DNA of 64,000 nucleotides from Microlunatus phosphovorus NM-1. GTDB taxonomy: Bacteria; Actinomycetota; Actinomycetes; Propionibacteriales; Propionibacteriaceae. Below, in pieces: positions 27,701 through 35,382 of the stretch. The notes under the pieces are model-generated. The model was given only the letters and a program-made list of their open reading frames with translations, was not told the DNA's origin and made no database searches. The stretch covers positions 372,001-436,000 of the forward strand of contig NC_015635.1 in the NCBI RefSeq assembly GCF_000270245.1, written 5' to 3'. How positions within the stretch are numbered: position 1 is the stretch's first letter; each line of letters begins with the position of its first letter. The position numbers and the translations under genes were made by a program.

Positions 27701-29189
27701 TCTCTGGCGTTGCTGGGATGCCTGGCGCCGCTGCTGTGTCCGATCCCAGCGGAGTGCCTGACGTGGCCGGTGTCTCTGGCGCCAGCGGTGAGTCTGGTTC
27801 CGCTGCTATGACCGGGCCTGCCGATGCAGTGCCGTCGGCCGGCTGTGTGGCGGCCGGGCCGGCCGGCTCGCTGAATGTCTGAGCGCCGAGTCCGCCGGCC
27901 GTTCGACTGCCCAGCGCGGAGGCGGTCGAATCGCCGGGGATCGCGGTCCGGGCCACGACCAGCTCAGGGTCGACCGATCGCGTCGGAGGCTCGGGTACGG
28001 CGAGCGCCGAATCAGGGGTCGACTGCGCCGGGATGCTCACCGGTGTGATGCCCGAGGCGCCCGAGGTGCCGGCGGGATCGGCCAGTGTCCGGGCGACAGT
28101 CACCTCGACCGCGGACGTTGCGCTGACCGGCGTACCCGAGCTGGGAGAGTCCGCGGGAGTCGGCGATGGGGCCTCGATCGGGACGGCCGAAGGCTCGACC
28201 GCCGGCACCACTGATGGTGCAGCCGAGGGCACGACCGATGCTGGCGGCGGCACCGCCGATGGTGCAGGCGGGGACACGACCGATGGTGCAGTCGGGGCCA
28301 CCGCCGATGGCGGGACCGATGACGGCGCCGGAGCATCGATCGTGCGGCGTTGCAGGCTGGGCCCGGACATGTCTTGCTTGGGCTGAGTGGTGGGTACGGT
28401 CAACGGCAGCTCGGTGGATGGCCCGCTCGCAGCAGGGGTGGGCCGTCCCTCGTCATGGGACGTGGCGGGACCATCGGCAAGTGAGCTGGTCATATCCGCA
28501 GGCGTGGACTCGACCAGTGGCCGGTCCGGTAGCAGCGACGCCGTCTCCGCGGTGGGCTCGACCTGGCGCTGAAGGGCGGCCGCCGGTTCTGGTGACGGAA
28601 CTGATCCGGGCAACGAGGACGGCGCTGCGGGAGAGTGGGATCGGGAGACGGAAGGCTCAGCCAGTTCGGCGCTCGGCGGTGCCTCCATACCCGGTGTCTC
28701 CACCGACCGCGGTGTCTCCACCGACTGCGGTGTCTCCACGGATTGCGGGATCTCTACTGGCTGCAGGGTCATGATCTGGCGCTGCACGGCGGACGCCTGG
28801 TTCTTCACCGGGCGGTCCGGCACCCGCAGTTCCACTGCGTCCGCGTACGGAATCGGCTGACCGGCCGGTGAGGTCAAGCCGCCGATGACGCCACTCGGCC
28901 CGTCCGGGTCAACGGCATGCCCCAGCGGGGCGAGGAGACTCGGATTCTGATATGAGGCAAGCGATGCACGGAAGGCCGCCGGTGGAGCCACCGAGGTGGA
29001 GTCGGCGATGCTCCGCTGCACCGGCGGCAACCGGGTCCAGGCATCCGAGAGGGGCCCGGTCGGGGAGGTGATCGGGCTCGGCTGAGCAGCAGCAGACGGC
29101 TGCGGAGTCCCGGCATCACCGCCGTCGGACTCCGCAGCCTTGGCCCGGCGAGGCCACCCGAAGGCTCCTCGCTCCCACGGCCATCGCAT
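24732..29189 (-). CDS. Giant Ala/Pro/Ser/Thr-rich CIS-associated protein
   Basis: A 1485-residue, largely disordered protein sitting between the two tube genes. The body has at least three imperfect repeats of some 300 residues, each containing an LLADRPPL-like motif, an LPLTVPTxP motif, an (L/V)QRHT motif and a VVAR motif. A final run of TQAPAMQ-like Gln/Met repeats precedes a compact charged C-terminus (EEMARRLYEPMASRIRAELW region) that looks folded and conserved. At least ten (V/L)QR motifs are spread along it and recur in the DUF4157 protein. The start at 29189 has GGAG upstream. It may set tube length or scaffold cargo loading; no family function is known to me. Confidence 0.75.
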   Translation of the reverse strand: MRWPWERGAFGWPRRAKAAESDGGDAGTPQPSAAAQPSPITSPTGPLSDAWTRLPPVQRSIADSTSVAPPAAFRASLASYQNPSLLAPLGHAVDPDGPSGVIGGLTSPAGQPIPYADAVELRVPDRPVKNQASAVQRQIMTLQPVEIPQSVETPQSVETPRSVETPGMEAPPSAELAEPSVSRSHSPAAPSSLPGSVPSPEPAAALQRQVEPTAETASLLPDRPLVESTPADMTSSLADGPATSHDEGRPTPAASGPSTELPLTVPTTQPKQDMSGPSLQRRTIDAPAPSSVPPSAVAPTAPSVVSPPAPSAVPPPASVVPSAAPSVVPAVEPSAVPIEAPSPTPADSPSSGTPVSATSAVEVTVARTLADPAGTSGASGITPVSIPAQSTPDSALAVPEPPTRSVDPELVVARTAIPGDSTASALGSRTAGGLGAQTFSEPAGPAATQPADGTASAGPVIAAEPDSPLAPETPATSGTPLGSDTAAAPGIPATPEIDVRAGERDIDPPAVQTLTSSDASVPAPSQNESSTETAGLLAERPGLVDTSAHDALAHDALAHGGASGPDAARADIASPTIRESPGELPPLTVPTAPTAQPESARPTLQRHTLDAPAGPVAPTPGASAVADSFPAAASGDPMPSTPTATDAGTSTPTATAPASLTPTSTTESAATGWAAPAGLTAPAGAFVANVEPPAAPPAAELTVARIPSTSVPSASATDAGLSVVQTLRTGESSTAESSTAMTTAAASSVSDSLSSGLQPTDSPAADSLPTNSLPVEPVSTGSASAESPSTDAASPSVETRPADSPAAAAGDVPQHEPEPSLPTASLLADRPPLIERATADSGHDTNSGQAAQSAGSEPSAQLLPLTVPTTPAAPPESDRPTLQRHTISESAPGSAAQSAVPASPPVSIPIPSAPTASGTQTMPTVQTSSATTSSALSSLSTTSPLSVSTPTATTPTGAAPDSATPADSEYPPLIARPVQRRMAGESASQGSSGPSAEGSTGSSEGHAGSFEGYAGAPESHTGSPATELAQAPLSGFSAAISALQTNDPLFTAAGQPAVSEGAAGPTADLVVSRDIAGSLDPAGDLGPAAGHGPVFSSAPDASSDVAVAVDPPVRSDAAAGAGRTAGPELVVARHLAPDDHGVLPPAATRLMSTYPATSTSSAGPLSLPVQRSLLALRPSPLSPAPAVPIGPAAPSQPASVQRIHYRDVRDPVPSNPGSPDATNGSAAAGAAFGSSMPGGNGFDSSAPGGSTMPAAPASAAWSPVSSPTPVSSPSLSVPSAGPISTNSPATQRLSQETSGYETAQPAVQRASAQTASVQPLSMQAMPMQPISMQAGSTQAPAMQQQFDPPVAVSRSSSTSPAQSISSSHAADAPAMAVSSRTVGLAELFSMAAAQSSADGATVQRLGAAPDASPSAPPTETVVQTTLPPDAAAPAAAPTPDAAAATPTAEQLEEMARRLYEPMASRIRAELWQDRERAGLLTDLRP

Positions 29190-29200
29190 GCTCACCACTC

Positions 29201-29407
29201 CTACTCCCCCGAAATGCGGGTGTTGAGGGCACCGATCTCACGGACGAACCGCTGACGCTCCGCATGCTCCAGGTCGAGGATCGCCTCGTGGGACCAGTGC
29301 AGGTAGTAGGCGACGTACGCGATCTCGGCGTAGAGCCGGTCGGTCGCGTACGTCAGGATTCCCCCAGGCGCCCTCCGGAGACGTCGACCGCGAAGTGGTG
29401 CTCGCAC
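29201..29407 (-). CDS. Small CIS-conserved protein (DUF6760-like)
   Basis: A small protein whose conserved part, ILTYATDRLYAEIAYVAYYLHW followed by LDLEHAERQRFVREI (first motif core YAEIAYVAYYLHW), recurs next to tube genes in actinobacterial CIS loci. The frame can begin at GTG 29407, but that overlaps the upstream gene by 55 bases; the conserved part begins near 29356 at a non-standard ATC or CTG codon that overlaps the upstream TGA. The true start is therefore uncertain. Likely an assembly factor; no enzyme motif is seen. Confidence 0.65.
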   Translation of the reverse strand: MRAPLRGRRLRRAPGGILTYATDRLYAEIAYVAYYLHWSHEAILDLEHAERQRFVREIGALNTRISGE

Positions 29408-29826
29408 GACGGGCAGGTCACCGTTGCCCGGGTATGTCCCTCGGTGTTCACCCGGCGATAGAGATCCTGCAGGAACGCCAGATCGGTGGCGAACAGATTC
29501 TCGATGATGCCGGCGTGGATGTCCTCGATGCCGCCGATCCGCTCGATCACCCGAGCGAGCAGCACCACCGTCAGGTACGCGGGGTTCTCGCGGACCCGAT
29601 CGTCGCGCAAGGGAATCAGTTCGTCGCGGGCCGTGGCCAACCGCATCACGCCGTCGCGATGCACCCTGCCCGAGCCATCCACATAGCCCCGAGGCAGCAA
29701 GAAGCTGAACTCGGTGACCAGACGTTGTCCCTGATCTGAGGATCTCGTCTCGTCTGAGCCGGCTGACGAGCCAACCGGCGCCTGCTTGGGCTCGGGGATG
29801 ATCACGGTCCCGCGACGCATGGCCAT
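29353..29826 (-). CDS. CIS tail-assembly-chaperone-like protein with CPSC motif
   Basis: A 157-residue protein. The central part (VTEFSFLLPRGYVDGSGRVHRDG, core LLPRGYVDGSG) and ENPAYLTVVLLARVIERIGG match a small family located right after the tube gene in phage-like and CIS loci. The C-terminus has TCPSCEHHFAVD, half of a possible zinc ribbon that could dimerise around zinc. Its ATG abuts the tube gene stop. The position mirrors tail assembly chaperones of phages. Function is inferred from position. Confidence 0.72.
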   Translation of the reverse strand: MAMRRGTVIIPEPKQAPVGSSAGSDETRSSDQGQRLVTEFSFLLPRGYVDGSGRVHRDGVMRLATARDELIPLRDDRVRENPAYLTVVLLARVIERIGGIEDIHAGIIENLFATDLAFLQDLYRRVNTEGHTRATVTCPSCEHHFAVDVSGGRLGES

Positions 29827-30269
29827 CAGCCCACTTCGATCGCTTCGCAGGTGAGGGTCAGCTTCTCCGTCAGATAGGAGGTGTCGCCGGCCTTCAGGCT
29901 GCCGATCTCCAGGCTCTTCGGCCAGGCGTTCGTCAGCTTGTAGCGCTTCACCTCTTGACCCTCATAGTCGAAGATGATGATCGAGCCGCCCTTGCGGGAG
30001 TCGACCATTTTGCCGAACCGGCTGTTCTGGATCCAGGTCTCGAAGCTGTTGTCGGCGGTCAGACCACGGGTCAGCGTGATATCTGGTGCCTTCGGCCGAC
30101 CGGGCAGTCGCTTGATCGTGAACTTGCCGTCCGGGGTGTTCTCCTTGAACTCCACGACGTCCTGCTCGAGCTTCAGCCCGGAGACCTCGGTGATGCTCTT
30201 GATCGTGACGCCGTCGAACTCGAGTCCGAACGAGTGGCCGACCGAACTGTCGCCATCTGGAAGTGCCAT
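29826..30269 (-). CDS. CIS inner tube protein, gp19 family (Afp1-type)
   Basis: A 147-residue major tube subunit. FGLEFDGVTIKSITEVSGLKLEQDVVEF is the family signature (core ITEVSGLKLEQ), with RLPGRPKAPDITLTRGLT in the middle and a TEKLTLTCEAIE end. It polymerises into the hollow tube that is expelled on contraction and often carries cargo in its lumen. It directly follows the sheath gene (68-base gap), the usual order, and probably has the strongest translation of the set. Length is typical. Confidence 0.95.
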   Translation of the reverse strand: MALPDGDSSVGHSFGLEFDGVTIKSITEVSGLKLEQDVVEFKENTPDGKFTIKRLPGRPKAPDITLTRGLTADNSFETWIQNSRFGKMVDSRKGGSIIIFDYEGQEVKRYKLTNAWPKSLEIGSLKAGDTSYLTEKLTLTCEAIEVG

Positions 30270-30337
30270 CTGAGTTGTTCCTTTCCGTGCTCAGTACTGG
30301 GGGGAGGGCGGTGGGCCCTATGAGTGAGTGCGAGTGG

Positions 30338-31891
30338 CTACTCGGCGACCAGGCTGGTGCCGCCGGAGAACTGGGCGAGTCGGAAGATCACGAACTCGGC
30401 CGGTTTCACCGGGGCGACCCCGATCTCGCAGACGACCTGACCCGCGTCGATGCCCTCGGCCGGATTGGTCTCGCTGTCGCACTTGACGTAGAAGGCCTCG
30501 TTCGGCGTGGCGCCGAAGAGCGCGCCGGCCCGCCACTCCATCACCAGGAACGCGGCGATCGTACGGCGGATCCTCGCCCACAGGGCTTGGTCGTTGGGCT
30601 CGAACACGACCCAGTTGGTGCCGTTCAGGATCGTCTTCTCGAGATAGTTGAACAGCCGCCGGACGTTCAGGTAGCGCCAGGCCGGATCGGAGGAGAGGGT
30701 ACGGGCGCCCCAGACCCGGATCCCGCGACCGGGGAACGCGCGGATGACGTTGATCCCTTGCGGGTTGAGCAGGTCGTGCTCGTTTCGGGTGATGTTGATC
30801 TCGAGGTCGATGGCGCCGCGGACGACCTCGTTCGCGGGTGCCTTGTGGACACCGCGGGTCGCGTCGTTGCGGCCCCAGATGCCGGCGATGTGCCCCGACG
30901 GGGGCATGAAGCCGAGCTGTCCGGTGGCTGGATTCATGGTCTTGACCCACGGCCAGTAGAGCGTGGCGTACATCGAGTCGTAACGCGCCTTGTCGACCCG
31001 CCACTCCTTGATCTGCTGGGCGTTCATGCCCGGCGGCGGATCGAGGATCGCGACGCGATCGCCCATCAGCTCGCAGTGGGCGATCATCGCCGTCTGTACG
31101 GCTTGCACCTGTTCGAGGTCGATCGCACCCTGCTGGTAGGCGCTCATCAAGTCCGGGACGCAGAGCATGGTGATGTCCTCGATGGCCTCCAGGCCGCCGA
31201 AACCGGTGCGATCGGCGACGTCGCCGACATAGTCGTCGGCGCTCAGCCGCGCTGGGACGGCTTCCGGTGGCGGCGGTGCGACCAGGGTGGTGCTGCCGCT
31301 GGCCGGCCGCGCGACGGTACCGCTGCCGGTGTCCTCGACCTTGATGACCTTCGAGGCCGCGTTGACCATGGTCACCACGTTCTGCTTGCCCCGGGTGAAG
31401 TTGGCCCGGTCGAACTCCTCGACCTGCTCGCCGCGCACCTTGACGACCAGACGGAACATGTCGTCGCCGGGATTCTCGCCACCCGGATCGGTGACCTCGA
31501 CGGTGATGTCACCCGGTGCGATGGCTGGGTCCAATGCGGTGACCTTGAGCCGGCCGATCTGGGCCGATGTCCCGGGAGTCAACTCCTTGCGCTGGCCACC
31601 ACCGCGTCCGGCACCGCCGGAGTTCTCGCTCTGGCCGATCCGGACGACGTAGCAGTTGCCGCCGCCGTTCTGGAAGTAGGAGTAGACCGATTGGCCCAGG
31701 TAGGACCCGGCGACGATGCCGCCGAAGGTCGTGGTGAACTGCGTCCAATTGCTCACCAGGGTGGGAGTGTTGAACGGGCCTTCCTCGGCGAGGCCAATGA
31801 AGGCGGCGATCGCAGTCCCGGCGCCCTCAAGTGGAGCGGCTCCGGATGCGACCTCCTCGACATAGACCCCGGGTGACTGATACGACGGCAT
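30338..31891 (-). CDS. CIS contractile sheath protein (Afp2/3-type)
   Basis: A 517-residue tail sheath protein. It begins with the classic sheath N-terminus PSYQSPGVYVEEV; the domain that follows has FIGLAEEGP and GGGNCYVVRIG. The C-terminal domain holds FPGRGIRVWGARTL and FNYLEKTILNGTNWVVFEPND (core EKTILNGTNWVVFEPN), conserved in all contractile sheaths. A disordered glycine-rich insertion lies near residue 130. Only one sheath gene is present, whereas Afp particles use three. It heads the tube-to-tail-I operon; the promoter should be in 31892-32020. Confidence 0.96.
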   Translation of the reverse strand: MPSYQSPGVYVEEVASGAAPLEGAGTAIAAFIGLAEEGPFNTPTLVSNWTQFTTTFGGIVAGSYLGQSVYSYFQNGGGNCYVVRIGQSENSGGAGRGGGQRKELTPGTSAQIGRLKVTALDPAIAPGDITVEVTDPGGENPGDDMFRLVVKVRGEQVEEFDRANFTRGKQNVVTMVNAASKVIKVEDTGSGTVARPASGSTTLVAPPPPEAVPARLSADDYVGDVADRTGFGGLEAIEDITMLCVPDLMSAYQQGAIDLEQVQAVQTAMIAHCELMGDRVAILDPPPGMNAQQIKEWRVDKARYDSMYATLYWPWVKTMNPATGQLGFMPPSGHIAGIWGRNDATRGVHKAPANEVVRGAIDLEINITRNEHDLLNPQGINVIRAFPGRGIRVWGARTLSSDPAWRYLNVRRLFNYLEKTILNGTNWVVFEPNDQALWARIRRTIAAFLVMEWRAGALFGATPNEAFYVKCDSETNPAEGIDAGQVVCEIGVAPVKPAEFVIFRLAQFSGGTSLVAE

Positions 31892-32019
31892 GCTGGCTCC
31901 TCGGGTGATGGACGTGGCGTACCTCAGAGTGCCGCCCGAAGAGGGCTAGAGATACGTCCCGTCGGACCTGACCCGGGGCAACAAGATCTGCCCGAAAGGG
32001 AAAGCGGCGGATCGATGGG

Positions 32020-32235
32020 GGACTGGCCATCAGTTCGATCACGCTGGCAGAGTTGCATTTCGGTGTGCTGGTGGCCAATGAGCCTCGTGCCCGAGCGGAG
32101 CGAGTGCGGCGGTTGCCGGTCTTGCAGCGGCGATTCGATGCGCTGCCGGTCGACGAAGCAGTGGCCGAGAGCTACGGGCACCTGTCAGCAGCCGTGGTGG
32201 CCGTCGGCCGACGACCGGCGGTGCCGGCGACTACT
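32020..32235 (+). pseudogene. VapC (PIN-domain toxin) gene fragment
   Basis: In the plus frame from 32023 the translation reads LAISSITLAELHFGVLVAN, then LPVLQRRFDALPVDEAVAESYGHL and AAVVAVGRRP (first motif core ITLAELHFGV). This is the middle of a VapC PIN-domain ribonuclease, with the conserved Glu of TLAELHFG. The N-terminal Asp-containing strand and the C-terminal DxxIAA part are absent, and no VapB antitoxin is nearby. The fragment lies antisense between the sheath and DUF4157 genes and touches the latter's 3' end. It is a remnant of an inserted toxin-antitoxin module. Confidence 0.7.
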
Positions 32236-33040
32236 CCTCGCCCTCCATTTCGGCTTCTTCGCCGTCACGCTGCACGAAGAGTCCTTGGACGGGTTCCTCG
32301 GCCTCCTCTTCGGGGGCCTCGCCCTCGCGTTGCACGAACATCCCCTGCACGGAGTCTTCGTCGTGGTCATGGCCGGCATGCCGTTGCACGAAGAGACCCT
32401 GGAGTTCTTCCTCCTCGGCCTCACGTTGGACAGCGGGTCCGCTCTTGCTCAGGGTCTGTACGGGAGCAGGACCTGACATCACCCGGTCGGCATTGGCGGA
32501 AGCCTCGCGCTCGAACCGGTCCGACGGGTCGCTGACCTTGATCCCGCCCGGCGCCGACGTACCGTCCACGGGTCCACTGCGCTGCTGCACCACATGGGTG
32601 AGCTCATGCGCCAGGGTTGTCTTGCCGGCGGTCGACGACGGGTCGTACTGGTCGCGCTGGAAGACGATGTTCGAGCCGACCGTGTAGGCATGGGCATTGA
32701 CCGCCTGCGCCGATGCCGCTGCGGCGGAGTCGTCGTGCACGCGTACGTCGGAGAAGTCGTGGCCCATCCGGGCCTCCATCTCGCCCCGTACACCGGAGTC
32801 CAGCGGTCGGCCGCCGGAGGAGATGACGTCGTGCACCGGAGAACGCTCGTCCTCCAGCAGCTGCGCGACGCCCGCGTTCCCGACGCTGCGCTGCAGTCCC
32901 AGCACGTCATCGGCGGTCAGCGCGTCGGTACGCCCCGCGGCGGCCGCTCTGGGCGCATGCGTACGGCTCTCGGTGCTGTCGATTCGTGACGCAGGCGGCC
33001 GCATCGTCTCGATGCGCTCGTCGTAATGATGCTCGTGCAT
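32231..33040 (-). CDS. DUF4157 (eCIS core) protein with zinc-protease-like motif
   Basis: A 269-residue protein. Residues ~75-160 are the DUF4157 domain common beside CIS loci and on CIS effectors: ARMGHDFSDVRVH, then HAYTVGSNIVFQ, then a metalloprotease-like HELTHVVQQ at 145-153. The C-terminal 70 residues are acidic and carry three GLFVQR-type repeats. ATG 33040 has GGAGG seven bases upstream. DUF4157 may process or load cargo; whether this copy is catalytic is untested, though the HExxH residues are intact. It stands between a hairpin-terminated ATPase gene and the sheath gene. Confidence 0.85.
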   Translation of the reverse strand: MHEHHYDERIETMRPPASRIDSTESRTHAPRAAAAGRTDALTADDVLGLQRSVGNAGVAQLLEDERSPVHDVISSGGRPLDSGVRGEMEARMGHDFSDVRVHDDSAAAASAQAVNAHAYTVGSNIVFQRDQYDPSSTAGKTTLAHELTHVVQQRSGPVDGTSAPGGIKVSDPSDRFEREASANADRVMSGPAPVQTLSKSGPAVQREAEEEELQGLFVQRHAGHDHDEDSVQGMFVQREGEAPEEEAEEPVQGLFVQRDGEEAEMEGEE

Positions 33041-33240
33041 GGCCAAACCTCCGCGAGTCAGCGACCCATCTACTGTGGCACGAAACAAGCCCCGCGAACA
33101 GGTCCCCGAGGCGGCGCGATCGGGCAGTGATCGATGCGTCAGAGGGCAGCTTGCGTCCTGAGCGCGGAGAACCGGAACTTGTCGGGCCACGCGGTTGAGG
33201 GCGACCCCAGGCCAGCCACCGACGCCACTGCGACGGTGGG

Positions 33241-33300
33241 TTTGAAAGGTGCGCAGATGTAGCTTCAGGCAAACGAAGCTACATCCAGGCACCTCTCAAA
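33241..33300. repeat. Repeated hairpin element, copy 2
   Basis: An imperfect 25-bp inverted repeat (33241-33265 and 33276-33300) with a 10-nt loop, nearly identical in its arms to the copy at 18341. It lies downstream of the minus-strand AAA+ ATPase gene and upstream of the DUF4157 promoter region, consistent with a terminator dividing two CIS transcription units. Confidence 0.8.
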
Positions 33301-33330
33301 CCGGCGGGACCGCGAGAAGCTGGCCAGGGG

Positions 33331-35382
33331 TCAGGCGATCATCGAGAAGTAGCGGCCGAATTCGCGCTCCAACACGAGGCGTCCGAGCTTGCGGTATTCC
33401 TGCTCGACGGCGGCGACCAACTGCCGCATCCCCACCGGTACGCCCTCAGCCGCAGCAAGGTACGCAGCCGAGGTCGAGGCGGAGCGGATGCTACCGCCGG
33501 CGAAGTCGAAGGACGCCGCCAAGAAGTCGTAGTCGATGTCGTCGGCGAGGGGGAGCGGGGGCGCCAGACACCGTTGCCAGAGCGACCGACGAAGCTCTTC
33601 GGTGGGCTCGGGGAAATCGAGGATCGCGTCCAGCCGTCGGGTGAACGCCTCGTCGATGTTCGCTCGCAGGTTGGTGGCCAGCACCGCCAACCCGTCGAAG
33701 GTCTCCAACCGCTGCAGCAGATAGGCGCTCTCGATGTTGGCGTACCGATCGTGAGCGTCGCGTACGTCGCTGCGCTTGCCGAAGATCGCATCCGCCTCGT
33801 CGAAGAACAGCACCGCATTCACCCCGCCGGCCTCGGCGAAGATGCGCTCCAGGTTCTTCTCGGTCTCCCCGATGTACTTGTCCACCACGGTGGCGAGATT
33901 GACGGTGTAGAGATCCAGTCCCAGATCGGAGGCGATCACCTCGGCCGACATCGTCTTGCCGGTGCCGGAGTCGCCGGCGAACAGCGCAGTCACCCCATGC
34001 CCCCGACCGCCGCCGCGGCGCATCCGCCAGTCGGTGAGCACGGTGTCTCGATGCCGAGCCCTGGCTGCGACCTCTTTCAGCCCGCGCAGCACGGTGGGTG
34101 CCAACACAAGGTCGTCCCAGGTCACCTCGGGTTCGATCCGTCGAGCCAACCGCTCCAGCCCGGCTGCGTTCTGAGCGCGTACGCCGCGGCGCAAGTCCTC
34201 CGCCGAGACCGGCCCACCGTTCATCCGAGCCGATGCTTCCGCCGCCCGGACCGCCTTCTGGACCTGTCCGGGACCGAGCGCCAGATGTACCGCCAACGAC
34301 GCCGGGTCAAGGGCAGGATCGTGCTCGCCGAGCTCGCGCTCCCACAGCACCAGCCGATCCCGGCCCCCGAGCACCGGTGCCTCGGCCAGCAGCGGGCTTT
34401 CGTTTGACCACTGCGGGTCCCAGGTGGTCGAGCCGATCAGCAGCACCGGAAGGTCGGTCTCGGTCAGTCGGCGCAACGGCTCCTGCCCGGCCTCGGCGAG
34501 CGCCTCCACCGGGTCGGCCACCAGCCCGGCGCCGAGCAGCAACGCCTCACGGATGGCCAGTTCCGCCAGAGTCGCCGCTTCAGCAGCGGAAGCACCGGCC
34601 AATCGGCGCAGATCAAGGGTCAACGAGCCCATCCCGGCGGCTGTCAGCGCCGCCACCGCGACCGCCGAGCCGGTGCCGACGACCTGCTCACGCAGATGGA
34701 CCAGCCGTACTCCGGCGGCCAGCGCCCGGCCGAGCTGGTCCGCGACCGGCGCCCGATAGGGGGCGACCTCGTCGATCAGCCCGGCCAGTCCCGCGGCCGG
34801 TGCATCGTCGCCGAGCAGATGAGCGCTGACTCGATCAGGCACCCGGAGCCCACGAGTCAGGAACGGTCGGTCAGGCTCCTCGACCACGATCAGGCCGCGC
34901 CGGATCAGCGGTCTGCTCGGCTCCAGCCTGGCTCGGGCGGTGGCCGTCATCGCGGACTCCCCGGCGAGCTGGAGCGCCAGCCCGACAGAGGCACGCCGTC
35001 GACTGACATCATCGTTGAGATATCCGTACAGGCGCTCGAACCGGCTGTCCAGATCAGGCAGCAGCGCGATCATCAGCAGTTCGACGTCGACCTCGCTCAG
35101 CCCAGCCATTCGGGCGAGCCGGCGCAGTCGCAGCGGACGGCCGCCGGCTTCCACCGCGTCGGCGTCGGCTTCCAGGGCGGCCCGGGCCTCGCGGTCGGAT
35201 GACTGATCGACCGGCTGCTCGGCCGCCAGCAACCGAGTGACGGTCTCCTCACTGACGTAGAGGCCGCGAAACGGATCGTCCGGCGCAGGGTCGTCGGCGC
35301 GCCGCAGCGCAACCAGCTCCCGTACGCGCGCTTCCACCAGTTGGGCTCTGCCGAGCAGGTAGGCGAGGTCGGGTGTGGTCAC
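33331..35382 (-). CDS. CIS AAA+ ATPase (Afp15-type)
   Basis: A 683-residue ATPase. Residues 1-~200 are the N-terminal domain of the Afp15 family. A degenerate first ATPase-like region follows, and the C-terminal AAA+ module has Walker A GDSGTGKT (~462-470), Walker B LFFDEADAIFG (~522), sensor-type LATNLRANIDEAFTRRLD and arginine-finger residues. ATPases of this type are required for particle assembly or disassembly in Afp-like systems. GTG 35382 overlaps the stop of the DUF4255 gene (GTGA), so the pair is coupled. The hairpin at 33241 follows its stop. Confidence 0.93.
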   Translation of the reverse strand: MTTPDLAYLLGRAQLVEARVRELVALRRADDPAPDDPFRGLYVSEETVTRLLAAEQPVDQSSDREARAALEADADAVEAGGRPLRLRRLARMAGLSEVDVELLMIALLPDLDSRFERLYGYLNDDVSRRRASVGLALQLAGESAMTATARARLEPSRPLIRRGLIVVEEPDRPFLTRGLRVPDRVSAHLLGDDAPAAGLAGLIDEVAPYRAPVADQLGRALAAGVRLVHLREQVVGTGSAVAVAALTAAGMGSLTLDLRRLAGASAAEAATLAELAIREALLLGAGLVADPVEALAEAGQEPLRRLTETDLPVLLIGSTTWDPQWSNESPLLAEAPVLGGRDRLVLWERELGEHDPALDPASLAVHLALGPGQVQKAVRAAEASARMNGGPVSAEDLRRGVRAQNAAGLERLARRIEPEVTWDDLVLAPTVLRGLKEVAARARHRDTVLTDWRMRRGGGRGHGVTALFAGDSGTGKTMSAEVIASDLGLDLYTVNLATVVDKYIGETEKNLERIFAEAGGVNAVLFFDEADAIFGKRSDVRDAHDRYANIESAYLLQRLETFDGLAVLATNLRANIDEAFTRRLDAILDFPEPTEELRRSLWQRCLAPPLPLADDIDYDFLAASFDFAGGSIRSASTSAAYLAAAEGVPVGMRQLVAAVEQEYRKLGRLVLEREFGRYFSMIA

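Noticed and set aside
31924-32181. Small minus-strand gene upstream of the sheath gene
   Set aside because: It is antisense to the VapC fragment, which gives a recognisable protein family on the plus strand.
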